Positions 41,069 through 50,861 of a DNA stretch of 64,000 nt are shown piece by piece. The position numbers were made by a program, and so were the translations under genes. Origin of the DNA: an uncultured Lachnospiraceae bacterium (lineage in GTDB: Bacteria > Bacillota_A > Clostridia > Lachnospirales > Lachnospiraceae); assembly GCA_947564305.1 (NCBI GenBank), contig CANOBT010000004.1:1-64000 (forward strand), given 5' to 3'. Each line of letters begins with the position of its first letter. The stretch's first letter is position 1. The notes under the pieces were generated by a model. The model saw nothing but the letters and a program-made list of their open reading frames with translations, did no database searches and was not told the DNA's origin.

Positions 41069-42268
41069 ATGAATCCAATCCGAAAAATCTATTGCAGGAC
41101 ATTTCAGACAGTATTGAAGATTTCCATTCCGTTCCTGCCTTACCGAAAACCAAAGGTTGTAGGAAGTGTCAAAGCCCTTCCCGCAATCCTGAAAAAGAAA
41201 AAATGTGACCATGTGCTCATCATCACAGATGCGAGCATTGTAAAACTGGGTCTGACCAGACGTCTCGAAATGGCCCTGACTGAAAATGAAATTTCCTACA
41301 CGATTTATGATAAAACAGTTGCCAATCCTACCACAGCCAATGTGGATGAGGCTGTGGTAATGTATCTGGAAAATGGCTGCAATGCCATCATTGGTTTTGG
41401 CGGCGGTTCCAGTATGGATTGTGCAAAGGGGGTGGGTATCCGTATTGCGAAACCCAAAAAGCCTCTCTCGAAAATGAAGGGTATCCTGAAGGTACATACC
41501 AGGCTCCCCCTTTTGATGGCGGTTCCCACAACAGCCGGAACCGGAAGCGAGACAACACTGGCTGCTGTCATTACCGATGCAGAAACCAGGCATAAATATG
41601 CAATCAACGATTTTCCATTGATTCCACGGTATGCTGTGTTGGACCCGAAAGTCACCGTAAGCCTTCCCAAATCGATTACCGCCACCACCGGTATGGACGC
41701 TCTGACACACGCGGTGGAAGCCTATATCGGTAATTCGACCACCAGAGGCACAAAAAAGGATGCTCTTTTGGCTGTCAAACTGATTTTTGAAAATATTGAC
41801 ACTGCATATAATGAAGGAAATAACATTGACGCAAGAAGGAATATGCTTCATGCATCTTTTTATGCAGGATGCGCATTTACCAAATCCTATGTCGGATACG
41901 TTCATGCGGTGGCTCACTCTCTCGGCGGAGAATACAATGTTCCCCATGGACTGGCTAATGCGGTTCTCCTTCCCTTCGTGTTGGAAGCTTACGGGGCCCG
42001 TGTCCACAAAAAGCTCTACAAACTGGCGCTGGCCGCCGGGCTTGTTGAAAAGGGCACACCTTACGAAGAAGCCGCTCACATTTTCATTGGCGCTGTCAAA
42101 GATATGAAGAAACGTTTTGGCATCGGGGATACCATCAAGGAAATCAAAGAGGAAGATATTCCAAAGCTTTCCCATTATGCGGACAAAGAGGCCAATCCTC
42201 TCTATCCGGTTCCCGTATTGATGAATGCAGAGGAACTGCAGCAATTTTATTATCTCGTATTGGAATAA
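41069..42268 (+). CDS. iron-containing alcohol dehydrogenase
   Basis: 399 residues, type III Fe-ADH: GFGGGSSMDCAKGVGI, PTTAGTGSETTLAAVI, TTGMDALTHAVEAYIG, and metal ligands in YVGYVHAVAHSLGGEYNVPHGLANAVLLP. It differs clearly from the PduQ-type enzyme of the BMC locus. With the adjacent aldehyde dehydrogenase it could interconvert an alcohol, aldehyde and acid. The N-terminal 30 residues are basic. GGGGA precedes the ATG; 20 bases separate it from the next gene. Confidence 0.9.
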   Translation: MNPIRKIYCRTFQTVLKISIPFLPYRKPKVVGSVKALPAILKKKKCDHVLIITDASIVKLGLTRRLEMALTENEISYTIYDKTVANPTTANVDEAVVMYLENGCNAIIGFGGGSSMDCAKGVGIRIAKPKKPLSKMKGILKVHTRLPLLMAVPTTAGTGSETTLAAVITDAETRHKYAINDFPLIPRYAVLDPKVTVSLPKSITATTGMDALTHAVEAYIGNSTTRGTKKDALLAVKLIFENIDTAYNEGNNIDARRNMLHASFYAGCAFTKSYVGYVHAVAHSLGGEYNVPHGLANAVLLPFVLEAYGARVHKKLYKLALAAGLVEKGTPYEEAAHIFIGAVKDMKKRFGIGDTIKEIKEEDIPKLSHYADKEANPLYPVPVLMNAEELQQFYYLVLE

Positions 42269-42288
42269 AATGAAACGGAGAAAACATC

Positions 42289-43668
42289 ATGACAGAAGCA
42301 GAAATCAAACAGATTGTACAAAAACACCGCACTTATTTTTATACAGGCGCCACCTTGAATGTGTCTTATAGAATCCACGTTCTTACAAAGTTGAAAGCCA
42401 GTATTTTAAAGAATGAAGAAAAAATCCACGAAGCGCTGAAACAAGATTTAGGAAAAAGCGAATTTGAAAGCTATATGTGCGAGACCGGATTAGTCCTCAG
42501 TGAAATCAGCCATATGCTGAAACATATCCATTCCTATACAAAAGAGAAAACCGTTTGGACTCCTCTGGCGCAGTTTGCGTCCAGAAGTTACAAAAAGCCT
42601 TCCCCGCACGGCGTCGTGCTCATCATGAGCCCATGGAATTATCCATTTTTGCTGACACTGGACCCGCTTGTAGATGCCATTGCCGCCGGAAATACAGTCG
42701 TGCTCAAACCCAGCGCATACTCTCCGCATACAAGTGAAATCATCCGCAAGATTGTCCAGGAATGCTTTGACGAAAAATACGTATCCGTGGTCACCGGTGG
42801 ACGCGCAGAAAACGCCTGTCTCCTAAACGAACACTTTGATTATATTTTCTTCACCGGCAGTCAGGCTGTCGGCAGGGAAGTGATGAAAAAAGCTTCCGAG
42901 CATCTCACTCCTGTCACCCTGGAGCTGGGCGGGAAAAGCCCCTGTATCATAGAAAAAAGTGCAAATATCAAACTGGCTGCAAAAAGGGTTGTATTCGGAA
43001 AATATCTGAATTGCGGACAAACCTGTGTAGCCCCCGATTATATTTACTGCGACCGTGCGATAAAGGACAAATTTGTCAAAGAAGTCAAGCGGCAAGTTCA
43101 AAAGCAGTATGGAAAACAGCCATTACAAAACTCAGACTATGGAAAGATTATCAATGAAAAACATTTTGACAGGATTTTAGGATTGATTGACCCGAATAAA
43201 GTGGTCTTTGGCGGAACCTCCAATCGAAGCGCCCTGCGGATTGAGCCTACGGCCATGGATAATGTAACGTTCGGCGACGCTGTCATGCAGGAGGAGATTT
43301 TCGGACCATTAATGCCTGTACTTACCTACGATACCTTGGATGAAGCCATCCGCAATATCAACGCGCTTCCCCATCCGTTGGCGCTCTATATTTTTACTGA
43401 AAATAGAGAAGCGGCCAAAAAAGTCACCTCCCGCTGCGGCTTCGGCGGCGGCTGCGTCAACGATACCATCATTCATCTTGCGACCAGCGAGATGGGCTTC
43501 GGCGGATTTGGCGAAAGCGGCATGGGCTCCTATCATGGGAAGGACGGATTTGACACCTTCTCCCACTATAAAAGTATTGTAGATAAAAAAACATGGCTCG
43601 ATCTTCCTATGCGCTACCAGCCTTATAAAAAATGGAATGAAAAATTGGTACGTATGTTTTTGAAATAG
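42289..43668 (+). CDS. NAD(P)-dependent aldehyde dehydrogenase (class 3-like)
   Basis: 459 residues. ALDH motifs: SPWNYPFLLTLDPLVDAIAAGN, LKPSAYSPHTSEII, FFTGSQAVGREVM, ELGGKSPCIIEKSANI and catalytic cysteine in NCGQTCVAPDY. The C-terminus (GMGSYHGKDGFDTFSHYKSI) is that of fatty-aldehyde/coniferyl-aldehyde type enzymes. Presumably oxidises the aldehyde handled by the preceding dehydrogenase. A terminator follows. Confidence 0.9.
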   Translation: MTEAEIKQIVQKHRTYFYTGATLNVSYRIHVLTKLKASILKNEEKIHEALKQDLGKSEFESYMCETGLVLSEISHMLKHIHSYTKEKTVWTPLAQFASRSYKKPSPHGVVLIMSPWNYPFLLTLDPLVDAIAAGNTVVLKPSAYSPHTSEIIRKIVQECFDEKYVSVVTGGRAENACLLNEHFDYIFFTGSQAVGREVMKKASEHLTPVTLELGGKSPCIIEKSANIKLAAKRVVFGKYLNCGQTCVAPDYIYCDRAIKDKFVKEVKRQVQKQYGKQPLQNSDYGKIINEKHFDRILGLIDPNKVVFGGTSNRSALRIEPTAMDNVTFGDAVMQEEIFGPLMPVLTYDTLDEAIRNINALPHPLALYIFTENREAAKKVTSRCGFGGGCVNDTIIHLATSEMGFGGFGESGMGSYHGKDGFDTFSHYKSIVDKKTWLDLPMRYQPYKKWNEKLVRMFLK

Positions 43669-43704
43669 ACTGGTACAGATATTTTTGAAGCATAAAACGT
43701 ATAA

Positions 43705-43742
43705 AGGGATACCGCATCTTCCACGGTATCCCTAATTTTATA
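43705..43742 (+). terminator. terminator of the MarR-ADH-ALDH operon
   Basis: AGGGATACCG / CGGTATCCCT, 10-bp perfect stem with a 9-base loop, followed by AATTTTATAAT. Also faces the convergent chemotaxis receptor gene. Confidence 0.8.
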
Positions 43743-43817
43743 ATATTATTATCTATGCCTGCGCCGAAATAGTTTCTTCTGCTGTCTGCGCTTGCACAAT
43801 CGTAATATTTTCTGCTA

Positions 43818-45500
43818 TCAGTGCCCACGTAACCGGAATTTTTCCACGGAAACTTTCAGCTCCTCTGCCTGTCCATGTAACTCTTCTGCGGAAAATGCTG
43901 ACTTTTCTGCTGTCGCGGCATTAGTCTGGACTACGCTTGAAATCTGTTCCATTCCCTGTGTAAGCTGCCGAAGCGCCTCTACCTGCTGGGTCGCTGAATC
44001 TGCAATCCGCTCTACCAGTTCTGTTGATTTACGCGCACCGGAAACTCCCACTGCAAGCGCCTCTGTCGTATCCACAGATAACGCCGTACCCTGTTCTACC
44101 AACTTCATAGACTCTTCAATCAATGTGGTAATGTTCTTTGCCGATGCAGCACTCTTATTTGCCAGACTCTGCACCTCATCCGCTACGACTGCAAATCCCT
44201 TTCCGGTCTCCCCGGCACGGGCCGCCTCTACAGCCGCATTCAATGCCAGAATATTGGTCTGGAAGGAAATATCTTCGATGGTCTTAATAATACCGCCAAT
44301 CTCATGAGAAGACTTGGAAATATTCTCCATAGAAGCCGTCAATTCTCTCATCTTCGTATTACAAAGTTCCAACTGAGCCGTCGCATCCATAGAACTCTTC
44401 CTTGCATGATCCGCATCCGTCGAAGTACTGTCCACCTGCTCCGACAACTGCTGAATACTTGCCGTCAATTCTTCTACGGCCGAAGCCTGCTCCACAGTAC
44501 CCTTGGAAAGAATCTGCGCACCGGTAGCCACCTGTTGAGATTCCGCCGTAACCCGTTCGGCTGTCTGATTAATCTGTAAAAGTGCCACATTGAAAGAATC
44601 CAAAATCTGTCTCATAGCCTTCTGGATTGGCTGGAACTCTCCCCGGTAATCATTGCCAATGGACAGATCCATATTGCCCTGCGCCATCTCAGCCAATTTG
44701 AAATCAATATCCTGAATAATCTTCTTCAGTTCCCGCTTCGTCTCATGGATAGACTCTACTAGCCTTCCAATCTCAGACGTATCCGATTCCAAAACAAAAT
44801 CTGCCGAAAGATTACCGACAGCAATCTCTCCCATCTGATCCTTCACCGCAATCACAGGCGAAAGGACACGCTTTCTGGTGATCACCAGATTGGTCACCTG
44901 CAGGATTCCAACCACAAACAACGCAATTACCATACAGATTTTCATGATATCTGCTGCTTTTCCTAGACGTATCACTTTTTCCATAGCCCTCTGGTCAATG
45001 GCATTTAAAAATTCTTCCTTCAAAGCATTGGTTTTCGCAACCGCCGCACTATATTCGTCCCCGTATACATACTCCAATGCCGCAGTCGTACGCCCTGACT
45101 CAACCTTTGCCATAGCCTCCTCTTCCAACGGAACCAACGAATTGGAAATCTCGGACATCTGATCGATCATCGCCTGCTCTTCATCCGTAATTCCAATCTC
45201 CTGCATGGCAGCAATGCCGCCCTCACGATTCTTTTGGTTGTTGACCTCATCCATGTAAGCGTCGTAATACTCCTTATTCCCTGTTGCCGCATAAGCCCGC
45301 ACGTCATTCGTCAAAAGAGAGGATGCATTCATAAACCGATTCGCATCATATGTAAGGTTAAACCTTTCCTCATTTGCATTGCTAAGCTGCTTACTCACAC
45401 TGACCTGTAAAAACATAATGATGAGCACAACAAAAAGCGCAAAAATAGACGCTCCGTTTAAAATCAAAGTCAGCGTTGATTGATTCATTGTTTTTTTCAT
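43818..45500 (-). CDS. methyl-accepting chemotaxis protein
   Basis: Membrane chemoreceptor of 560 residues. TM1 is at about 9-30, a four-helix-type extracellular sensor to about 185, TM2 at about 187-208, then HAMP and a long cytoplasmic coiled coil. The signalling hairpin is conserved: [31 protein letters not shown]. No C-terminal CheR pentapeptide is seen. The ATG at 45500 has GGGAGGAG upstream; the frame opens at a GTG three codons earlier. No che or flagellar gene is near. Confidence 0.92.
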   Translation of the reverse strand: MKKTMNQSTLTLILNGASIFALFVVLIIMFLQVSVSKQLSNANEERFNLTYDANRFMNASSLLTNDVRAYAATGNKEYYDAYMDEVNNQKNREGGIAAMQEIGITDEEQAMIDQMSEISNSLVPLEEEAMAKVESGRTTAALEYVYGDEYSAAVAKTNALKEEFLNAIDQRAMEKVIRLGKAADIMKICMVIALFVVGILQVTNLVITRKRVLSPVIAVKDQMGEIAVGNLSADFVLESDTSEIGRLVESIHETKRELKKIIQDIDFKLAEMAQGNMDLSIGNDYRGEFQPIQKAMRQILDSFNVALLQINQTAERVTAESQQVATGAQILSKGTVEQASAVEELTASIQQLSEQVDSTSTDADHARKSSMDATAQLELCNTKMRELTASMENISKSSHEIGGIIKTIEDISFQTNILALNAAVEAARAGETGKGFAVVADEVQSLANKSAASAKNITTLIEESMKLVEQGTALSVDTTEALAVGVSGARKSTELVERIADSATQQVEALRQLTQGMEQISSVVQTNAATAEKSAFSAEELHGQAEELKVSVEKFRLRGH

Positions 45501-45722
45501 TTTGACCACTCCTCCCGGTATATGGCAGATACGGCCTGTCTCCCGCTGCCGCTCTCCCTATTACGCTCCCCCACCAGAAAACAGTCAAAATTCTTATCTC
45601 AAGTGAAAAAGCACCCTCAAAAATCTTTTTTTCTATTTTACCTAAATATGACAGGAATTTCAACACAATAGCCAAAAATTCTTCTTATTTTTTACAATTT
45701 TCTGTATTTATACCGTTTAAAA

Positions 45723-45763
45723 AAATATCGTATCTGTATGTTATATACACAGATACGATATTT
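45723..45763 (-). terminator. terminator after the sodium symporter gene
   Basis: AAATATCGTATCTGT / ACAGATACGATATTT, a perfect 15-bp stem, followed by seven T on the minus strand, seven bases after the symporter stop. Confidence 0.88.
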
Positions 45764-45769
45764 CTACAA

Positions 45770-47251
45770 TCAGGCGTCTTCTTTCTTCTGTACAACTGCA
45801 CAAACGAGGATAAAACTAAGAAACAACACTGCCGCTGCCATCCAGCCTGTCAGCACCGCAGCCCCCTGCTCTGCAAATTTGTCATAATAGCCTTTCAGAT
45901 AAATCACAATGATGATCAAAGGCAGAACATAGGATACATAGCCCTTTAATGCACTTGGAAACCGAAGTCCTTTCCCCGTATTGGCCTCTTCCAGGAAACG
46001 CTCCCAGCCCCATCCATTTTTTCTCGTACAAAAAAGCACATATCCCAGACATCCAAGCGGAAGCAGGTTATTGGAAACAATGAAATCTTCCAAATCCATA
46101 ATATTTGTTCCGGCGCCCAAAGGCTCAAATCCAGACAACACATTAAAGCCAAGGACACAGGGCATACTCAGCACGATCATCAATATCGCACTTACCAGGA
46201 CACTTTTATTTCTCGACCAGCCAAAAATGTCAATATCAAAAGAAATAATATTTTCAAACACAGCCACAATGGTGGTAAACGCCGCAAAAGTCAAAAACAG
46301 GAAGAAAAGGGCCCCCCAGAGCCGTCCCCCCGGCATCTGCGCAAATATATTCGGAATCGTGATAAATATCAGGCTTGGTCCGGCCCCAGGCTCAATGCCA
46401 AAAGCAAAGCAGGATGGAATAATAATGAATCCCGCCATCAATGCTACAAGGGTATCCAACGCAGTAATGCTGACCGCTTCCCCTGCAAGACTTCTTTCCT
46501 TGCCAATATAGCTTCCGAATATCATCATAGCCCCCACACCGATAGAAAGTGTAAAAAATGCCTGGCTCATTGCGCCAAAGATGACATTTCCAATTCCGAT
46601 TTCCATCATCTGCTGAAAATCCGGTACCAGGTAGAAGCTGATTCCCTCTCCTGCTCCTTCCAGAAAGACCGAATGAACCGCAAGAACTATCATAATAATA
46701 AGAAGCGCTGACATCATGAATTTGGATACCCGCTCAATCCCCTTCTGTATTCCGAACTGGCAGACTGCAAAACCAAGAACACAGATTAAAACTGTCCAGA
46801 AAGCCATCACCGGTGCGCTCCCCAGCATATCAGAAAATCCTGCCGACACTTCTTCCGCAGATGCTCCCGCAAATTCTCCTCTGATGCTGCGGTAACAATA
46901 ATAAATCATCCATCCCCCCACTGTTGTGTAGAACATCATGAGCAGATAACTCCCAATGACCCCGACCCATTTCGTTACATGCCAGCTGGAACCTTCCGGC
47001 TCTAATTTCTCAAATCCTGCTGCCACGCTGCGGCCGCTTCCCCGGCCAATGGCAAATTCACAGGTTAAAACCGGAATTCCCAGAATCAGCAGGAATACCA
47101 GGTAAATCAGAATAAACGCCGCTCCTCCATATTCCCCACACATGTATGGAAACTTCCATACATTCCCGATCCCGATGGCACATCCGGCCGATACCAGGAT
47201 AAATCCCAGTCTGGAACCAAATTTCTCTCGTTTCACTTTATTCTCCTCCAT
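45770..47251 (-). CDS. neurotransmitter:sodium symporter-family transporter
   Basis: 493-residue integral membrane protein with about 12 helices. It opens with the family signature FGSRLGFILVSAGCAIGIGNVWKFPYMCGEYGGAAFILIYL, the unwound TM1 that binds sodium and substrate, as in LeuT. Bacterial members import amino acids such as tyrosine, tryptophan or leucine; the specificity here is not readable. The C-terminus is charged (QKKEDA). Single gene with its own terminator. Confidence 0.92.
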   Translation of the reverse strand: MEENKVKREKFGSRLGFILVSAGCAIGIGNVWKFPYMCGEYGGAAFILIYLVFLLILGIPVLTCEFAIGRGSGRSVAAGFEKLEPEGSSWHVTKWVGVIGSYLLMMFYTTVGGWMIYYCYRSIRGEFAGASAEEVSAGFSDMLGSAPVMAFWTVLICVLGFAVCQFGIQKGIERVSKFMMSALLIIMIVLAVHSVFLEGAGEGISFYLVPDFQQMMEIGIGNVIFGAMSQAFFTLSIGVGAMMIFGSYIGKERSLAGEAVSITALDTLVALMAGFIIIPSCFAFGIEPGAGPSLIFITIPNIFAQMPGGRLWGALFFLFLTFAAFTTIVAVFENIISFDIDIFGWSRNKSVLVSAILMIVLSMPCVLGFNVLSGFEPLGAGTNIMDLEDFIVSNNLLPLGCLGYVLFCTRKNGWGWERFLEEANTGKGLRFPSALKGYVSYVLPLIIIVIYLKGYYDKFAEQGAAVLTGWMAAAVLFLSFILVCAVVQKKEDA

Positions 47252-47524
47252 ATAGTCTGTCAGTCAGAATAATCTGTAACTATTATTTTGAGACAGCTCT
47301 TTAAAATTTTTCCAAATAACTTTAACACATGAAAATCATTTTGTCTACTTGCAGCATAAACTTGTTTTTCCCAATCGTCATGATATATTAGCTAGTAATT
47401 CATCAAAAAAGTCAAAATAATATAATTTTTATCTACAATTTTGCAAGATTTTCCAGTAAAGATAGGATATAATATGATTAATTCATCATTCAGATTGATT
47501 ACAATATAGAAGGAGGCGTTAAAT

Positions 47525-49621
47525 ATGATTCGCAAATTTATTTACGGAACACCATTTTCAACGGAAGCTGTGGTATCGGAAGTGCCCACAGGCGAAGGAA
47601 CTCCAGCTTATGGCAGGATTGATACAGCAAATGGATTTTGTTTTACTTATATTATGGAAGAAACGGATATTGTATATGGCCTCGGAGAAGCCAACCGCGG
47701 GCTGAACAAGCGTGGATACTGTTATATCAGCGACTGCACGGATGACCCGAACCACACAGAAGACAAGCACTCCTTGTACGGCGCTCATAATTTTATCATT
47801 GTAACAGGAAAGGAAACCTTTGGGTTGTTCTTTGATTACCCATCTGCTATTACATTTGACATCGGATACACAAAAATGGATACACTGCGTGTGTCCTGTG
47901 GGGAAGCGAATCTAAACTTATTCGTGATTGAAGGGGATTCCCCTTATGACATTGTAAAACAATTTCGGAAAATCATCGGCAGAAGCTACATTCCACCGAA
48001 ATATGCGTTTGGCTTCGGGCAGAGCCGCTGGGGATACAAAACGAAGGACGATTTCCGTAAAGTGGTAGAGGAACACCGGAAAAACGGACTTCCGCTAGAT
48101 ATGGTCTATATGGATATTGACTACATGCAGGATTTCAAAGATTTTACACTGAACGAAAAGAATTTCCCGGATTTCAAAGATTTTGTACAGGAAATGAAGG
48201 AGCAGAACGTTCGGCTGATTCCAATTATTGATGCAGGCGTGAAGGTGGAAGATGGCTATGATGTTTACGAGGAAGGTGTCAAGAACCATTATTTTTGCCA
48301 GCGTGAGGATGGCAGCGATTTCGTGGCTGCGGTATGGCCTGGAGACACGCACTTCCCGGATGTATTAAATGATGAGGCGCGGGCGTGGTTCGGAGATAAA
48401 TACCGAATCCTGACTGACCAGGGCATCGAGGGATTCTGGAATGATATGAATGAGCCTGCAATTTTCTACTCCCAGGAAGGGATTGCAGAGCTGAAAAAGA
48501 TGTTAAAAGCTTTTGTGGAAAATGAAAACGGAACCAGCGGGATTACTGCCGGGGCCATGGCATCTGATAAGAAGCCCGGTGAAACAGGTGCCGACGATGA
48601 AAACGCTGACGGAACCGAGATATTTGATGAAGCGGCAGGCGCATCCCTCTGGCCTTTGATGGGAAAAATCGGCGGACTGGCTAACAGCAAAGAGGACTAC
48701 AGACGTTTTTATCATATGGTGAACGGCGAGAAAGTACGGCATGATAAAGTCCATAATTTGTTTGGATACTATATGACCCGCGCGGCCGGTGAAGCTTTTG
48801 AGCGGATTGAACCGAATAAACGTTTTCTCATGTTTTCCCGTTCTTCCTATATTGGAATGCACCGTTACGGCGGTATCTGGACGGGTGACAACAAATCCTG
48901 GTGGTCTCATATCCTGCTGAACCTGAAAATGCTGCCTTCACTGAATATGTGTGGTTTCTTATATACCGGTGCTGATTTGGGCGGTTTCGGTGCGGATACT
49001 ACAAGAGACCTGCTGCTTCGCTGGCTGGCATTGGGCGTATTTACACCGCTGATGCGTGACCACGCAGCGCAGGGAACAAGGGAGCAGGAATGCTATCAGT
49101 TTGAAGATAAGGAAGATTTCCAACATGTACTCAAAGTTCGCTACCGTCTGATTCCTTATCTGTATAGTGAATATATGAAGGCAGCCTTACGAGATGACCT
49201 GTATTTCAAGCCGCTGGCATTCGTTTATCCTGACGATTCCATGGCTGTGCAGGTAGAAGACCAGATGATGCTTGGGGATGAAATTATGATTGCTCCGGTT
49301 TATACACAAAATGCGCGGGGACGTTATGTGTATCTGCCGGAAGAGATGAAATTTGTGAAATTCCTGCCGGATGGAACGATTTCAGAAGAAGTTCTGGAAA
49401 AGGGACATCATTATGTGGAAATCGCACTGAACGAAGTACCACTGTTTATCCGCAGTGGAAAATGTATTCCGGTGGCTGAAGCTGCAGAGTATGTAGAGGC
49501 TTTGGATACGGAGCATATGACGATGCTTGGATATGAAGGAGCGGAATATGAGCTGTATGAGGACGATGGTGTGAGCAAAGATTATGATGCGGCGGGAAAT
49601 TTCCGGGTGTTGAAGTTCTAA
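47525..49621 (+). CDS. GH31 alpha-glucosidase (isomaltase type)
   Basis: Cytoplasmic (no signal peptide) glycoside hydrolase of 698 residues that releases glucose from alpha-linked di- and oligosaccharides. Nucleophile D307 in GFWNDMNEPAIF, general acid D455 in YGGIWTGDNKSWW. The sequence closely follows the Blautia obeum enzyme Ro-alphaG1, whose catalytic pair is D307/D420 as I recall. The 35-residue shift of the acid comes from an acidic Gly/Ala-rich insert at about 335-370 (TGADDENADGTEIFDE). AGGAGGCG precedes the ATG. Confidence 0.92.
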   Translation: MIRKFIYGTPFSTEAVVSEVPTGEGTPAYGRIDTANGFCFTYIMEETDIVYGLGEANRGLNKRGYCYISDCTDDPNHTEDKHSLYGAHNFIIVTGKETFGLFFDYPSAITFDIGYTKMDTLRVSCGEANLNLFVIEGDSPYDIVKQFRKIIGRSYIPPKYAFGFGQSRWGYKTKDDFRKVVEEHRKNGLPLDMVYMDIDYMQDFKDFTLNEKNFPDFKDFVQEMKEQNVRLIPIIDAGVKVEDGYDVYEEGVKNHYFCQREDGSDFVAAVWPGDTHFPDVLNDEARAWFGDKYRILTDQGIEGFWNDMNEPAIFYSQEGIAELKKMLKAFVENENGTSGITAGAMASDKKPGETGADDENADGTEIFDEAAGASLWPLMGKIGGLANSKEDYRRFYHMVNGEKVRHDKVHNLFGYYMTRAAGEAFERIEPNKRFLMFSRSSYIGMHRYGGIWTGDNKSWWSHILLNLKMLPSLNMCGFLYTGADLGGFGADTTRDLLLRWLALGVFTPLMRDHAAQGTREQECYQFEDKEDFQHVLKVRYRLIPYLYSEYMKAALRDDLYFKPLAFVYPDDSMAVQVEDQMMLGDEIMIAPVYTQNARGRYVYLPEEMKFVKFLPDGTISEEVLEKGHHYVEIALNEVPLFIRSGKCIPVAEAAEYVEALDTEHMTMLGYEGAEYELYEDDGVSKDYDAAGNFRVLKF

Positions 49622-49651
49622 AGGATATTTTTTTGAGAGGTCAAAAAGAAC

Positions 49652-49723
49652 GGGGAGAGCGTGACTGCTCTCCCCTTAAATACCATAGTATACAGAAAAG
49701 GCGCCGGTAGCGCGTTTTCTGTA
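49652..49723. terminator. two hairpins between convergent genes
   Basis: GGGGAGAGC / GCTCTCCCC (49652-49675) reads as terminator for the GH31 gene. ACAGAAAA...TTTTCTGT with an inner GCG/CGC (49692-49722) lies before the prepilin peptidase stop. T-tracts are short. Confidence 0.6.
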
Positions 49724-49729
49724 TTATTT

Positions 49730-50437
49730 TCAAGCTGCAGACAAATACCATACCATAATAGTCTCTCCATAAAAATAAGCAATTCCAAGCCCGATTGCCA
49801 GAAACGGTCCGAATGCAAAATGATCTTTACGTCCGAGCTTTCCGCTTGCAAGCATCCAGATACAGTAGACTCCTCCTGTCAATATTCCCAAAAAAACAGC
49901 TGGAATCATTGCCCGCCATCCGAGCAGAAAACCGCTCGCTGCCATGAGTTTGATATCTCCTCCGCCAAATGCACCAGCTATCAGTAAGGCAAGCAAAAAC
50001 ATCGGCAGCGCGACAACAGCCATGCCAATCAAACGCTGCGTAAGCGCTATTTCAGGGAACAGCGGTATGGATACAAGCCCCAATGTGAAAATTGCTACAT
50101 GAAAACGGTCATAAATGACCCTTGTGTCCCAATCAATCCATGCCACCACCGTCAAAATTCCCATATACGAAAATGCAAGCAGACCTTTAAGAGAAATCAG
50201 TCCTGACACGCCACTGCCAAAGAAGGCGCTGCAAAATACGAATGCCGCGCCACCCAAACATCCATTTAAAAAATACCGTCCCGAAAATACCATCCCGCAG
50301 CCGCGGCAAGGATTCCAACCCTGCACGACACTCTCCTGAGTGGGAAGACGATAAATTACCACATTTAAAAAGTGAAAGATACAGGCTCCTATTAGAAATT
50401 GGAAAGCCCATAAAAATATTTCCTGTATAAAAATCAT
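49730..50437 (-). CDS. prepilin peptidase (type A24), short form
   Basis: Integral membrane aspartic protease of 235 residues that processes type IV prepilin-like signal peptides. The catalytic aspartates are in AWIDWDTRVIYDRF and GGGDIKLMAASG. The N-terminal half keeps FHFLNVVIYRLP but the usual two-CxxC cytoplasmic loop is shortened to a single CRGC before RYFLNG, so zinc binding and N-methylation are doubtful. No pilus or competence genes lie near it. Confidence 0.85.
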   Translation of the reverse strand: MIFIQEIFLWAFQFLIGACIFHFLNVVIYRLPTQESVVQGWNPCRGCGMVFSGRYFLNGCLGGAAFVFCSAFFGSGVSGLISLKGLLAFSYMGILTVVAWIDWDTRVIYDRFHVAIFTLGLVSIPLFPEIALTQRLIGMAVVALPMFLLALLIAGAFGGGDIKLMAASGFLLGWRAMIPAVFLGILTGGVYCIWMLASGKLGRKDHFAFGPFLAIGLGIAYFYGETIMVWYLSAA

Positions 50438-50861
50438 TTAATAAAATCCTTTTTTCTTTTGAGGTGTGTTTCCTGATTTTCATTTTCACACCTTGTGAAT
50501 CTTAATATTTCTCCATGTTTGACATATTTTTTACTATTTGGGCAATATGGGATAAATTAGACTTTTTTAGGGATAATTGTAAGATAGTGTAAACATTATT
50601 TTGTCTGCGTTACTATGATTGAGCTGTCTAAATCCCATATGCCCTCAGCATCCGTTATAATCCATTTTTACTAGAAATACTATAGGCTTATTGAGTATTT
50701 AGAGCCATTGAAAAGAATATACTCCATTGAGTTAGTGCAGTTTGCATAAATTTTATTCTCACTTTTTGTGCAGACTGCACTATTTATTTAATTTGTTTAA
50801 TAATAGTAAAAATCACGAACTGATTTTCTTATCTACTCCTCTCAGAAAAGGCAATTCGTTT
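50438..50861. other. intergenic region without genes
   Basis: AT-rich. One inverted repeat TAGTGCAGT / ACTGCACTA (50733-50782, loop 32) lies 80 bases after the LuxR-type gene and could end its transcript. No protein-coding or RNA gene is apparent. Confidence 0.5.

Noticed and set aside
40943..42244. 433-codon open frame on the minus strand
   Set aside because: Antisense to the Fe-type alcohol dehydrogenase, whose motifs are unmistakable; the antisense product is Cys/His/Phe-rich and unlike a protein.
50438..50861. small RNA or riboswitch in the long gap before the prepilin peptidase gene
   Set aside because: Only one weak long-loop inverted repeat was found; no compact structure with promoter and terminator.
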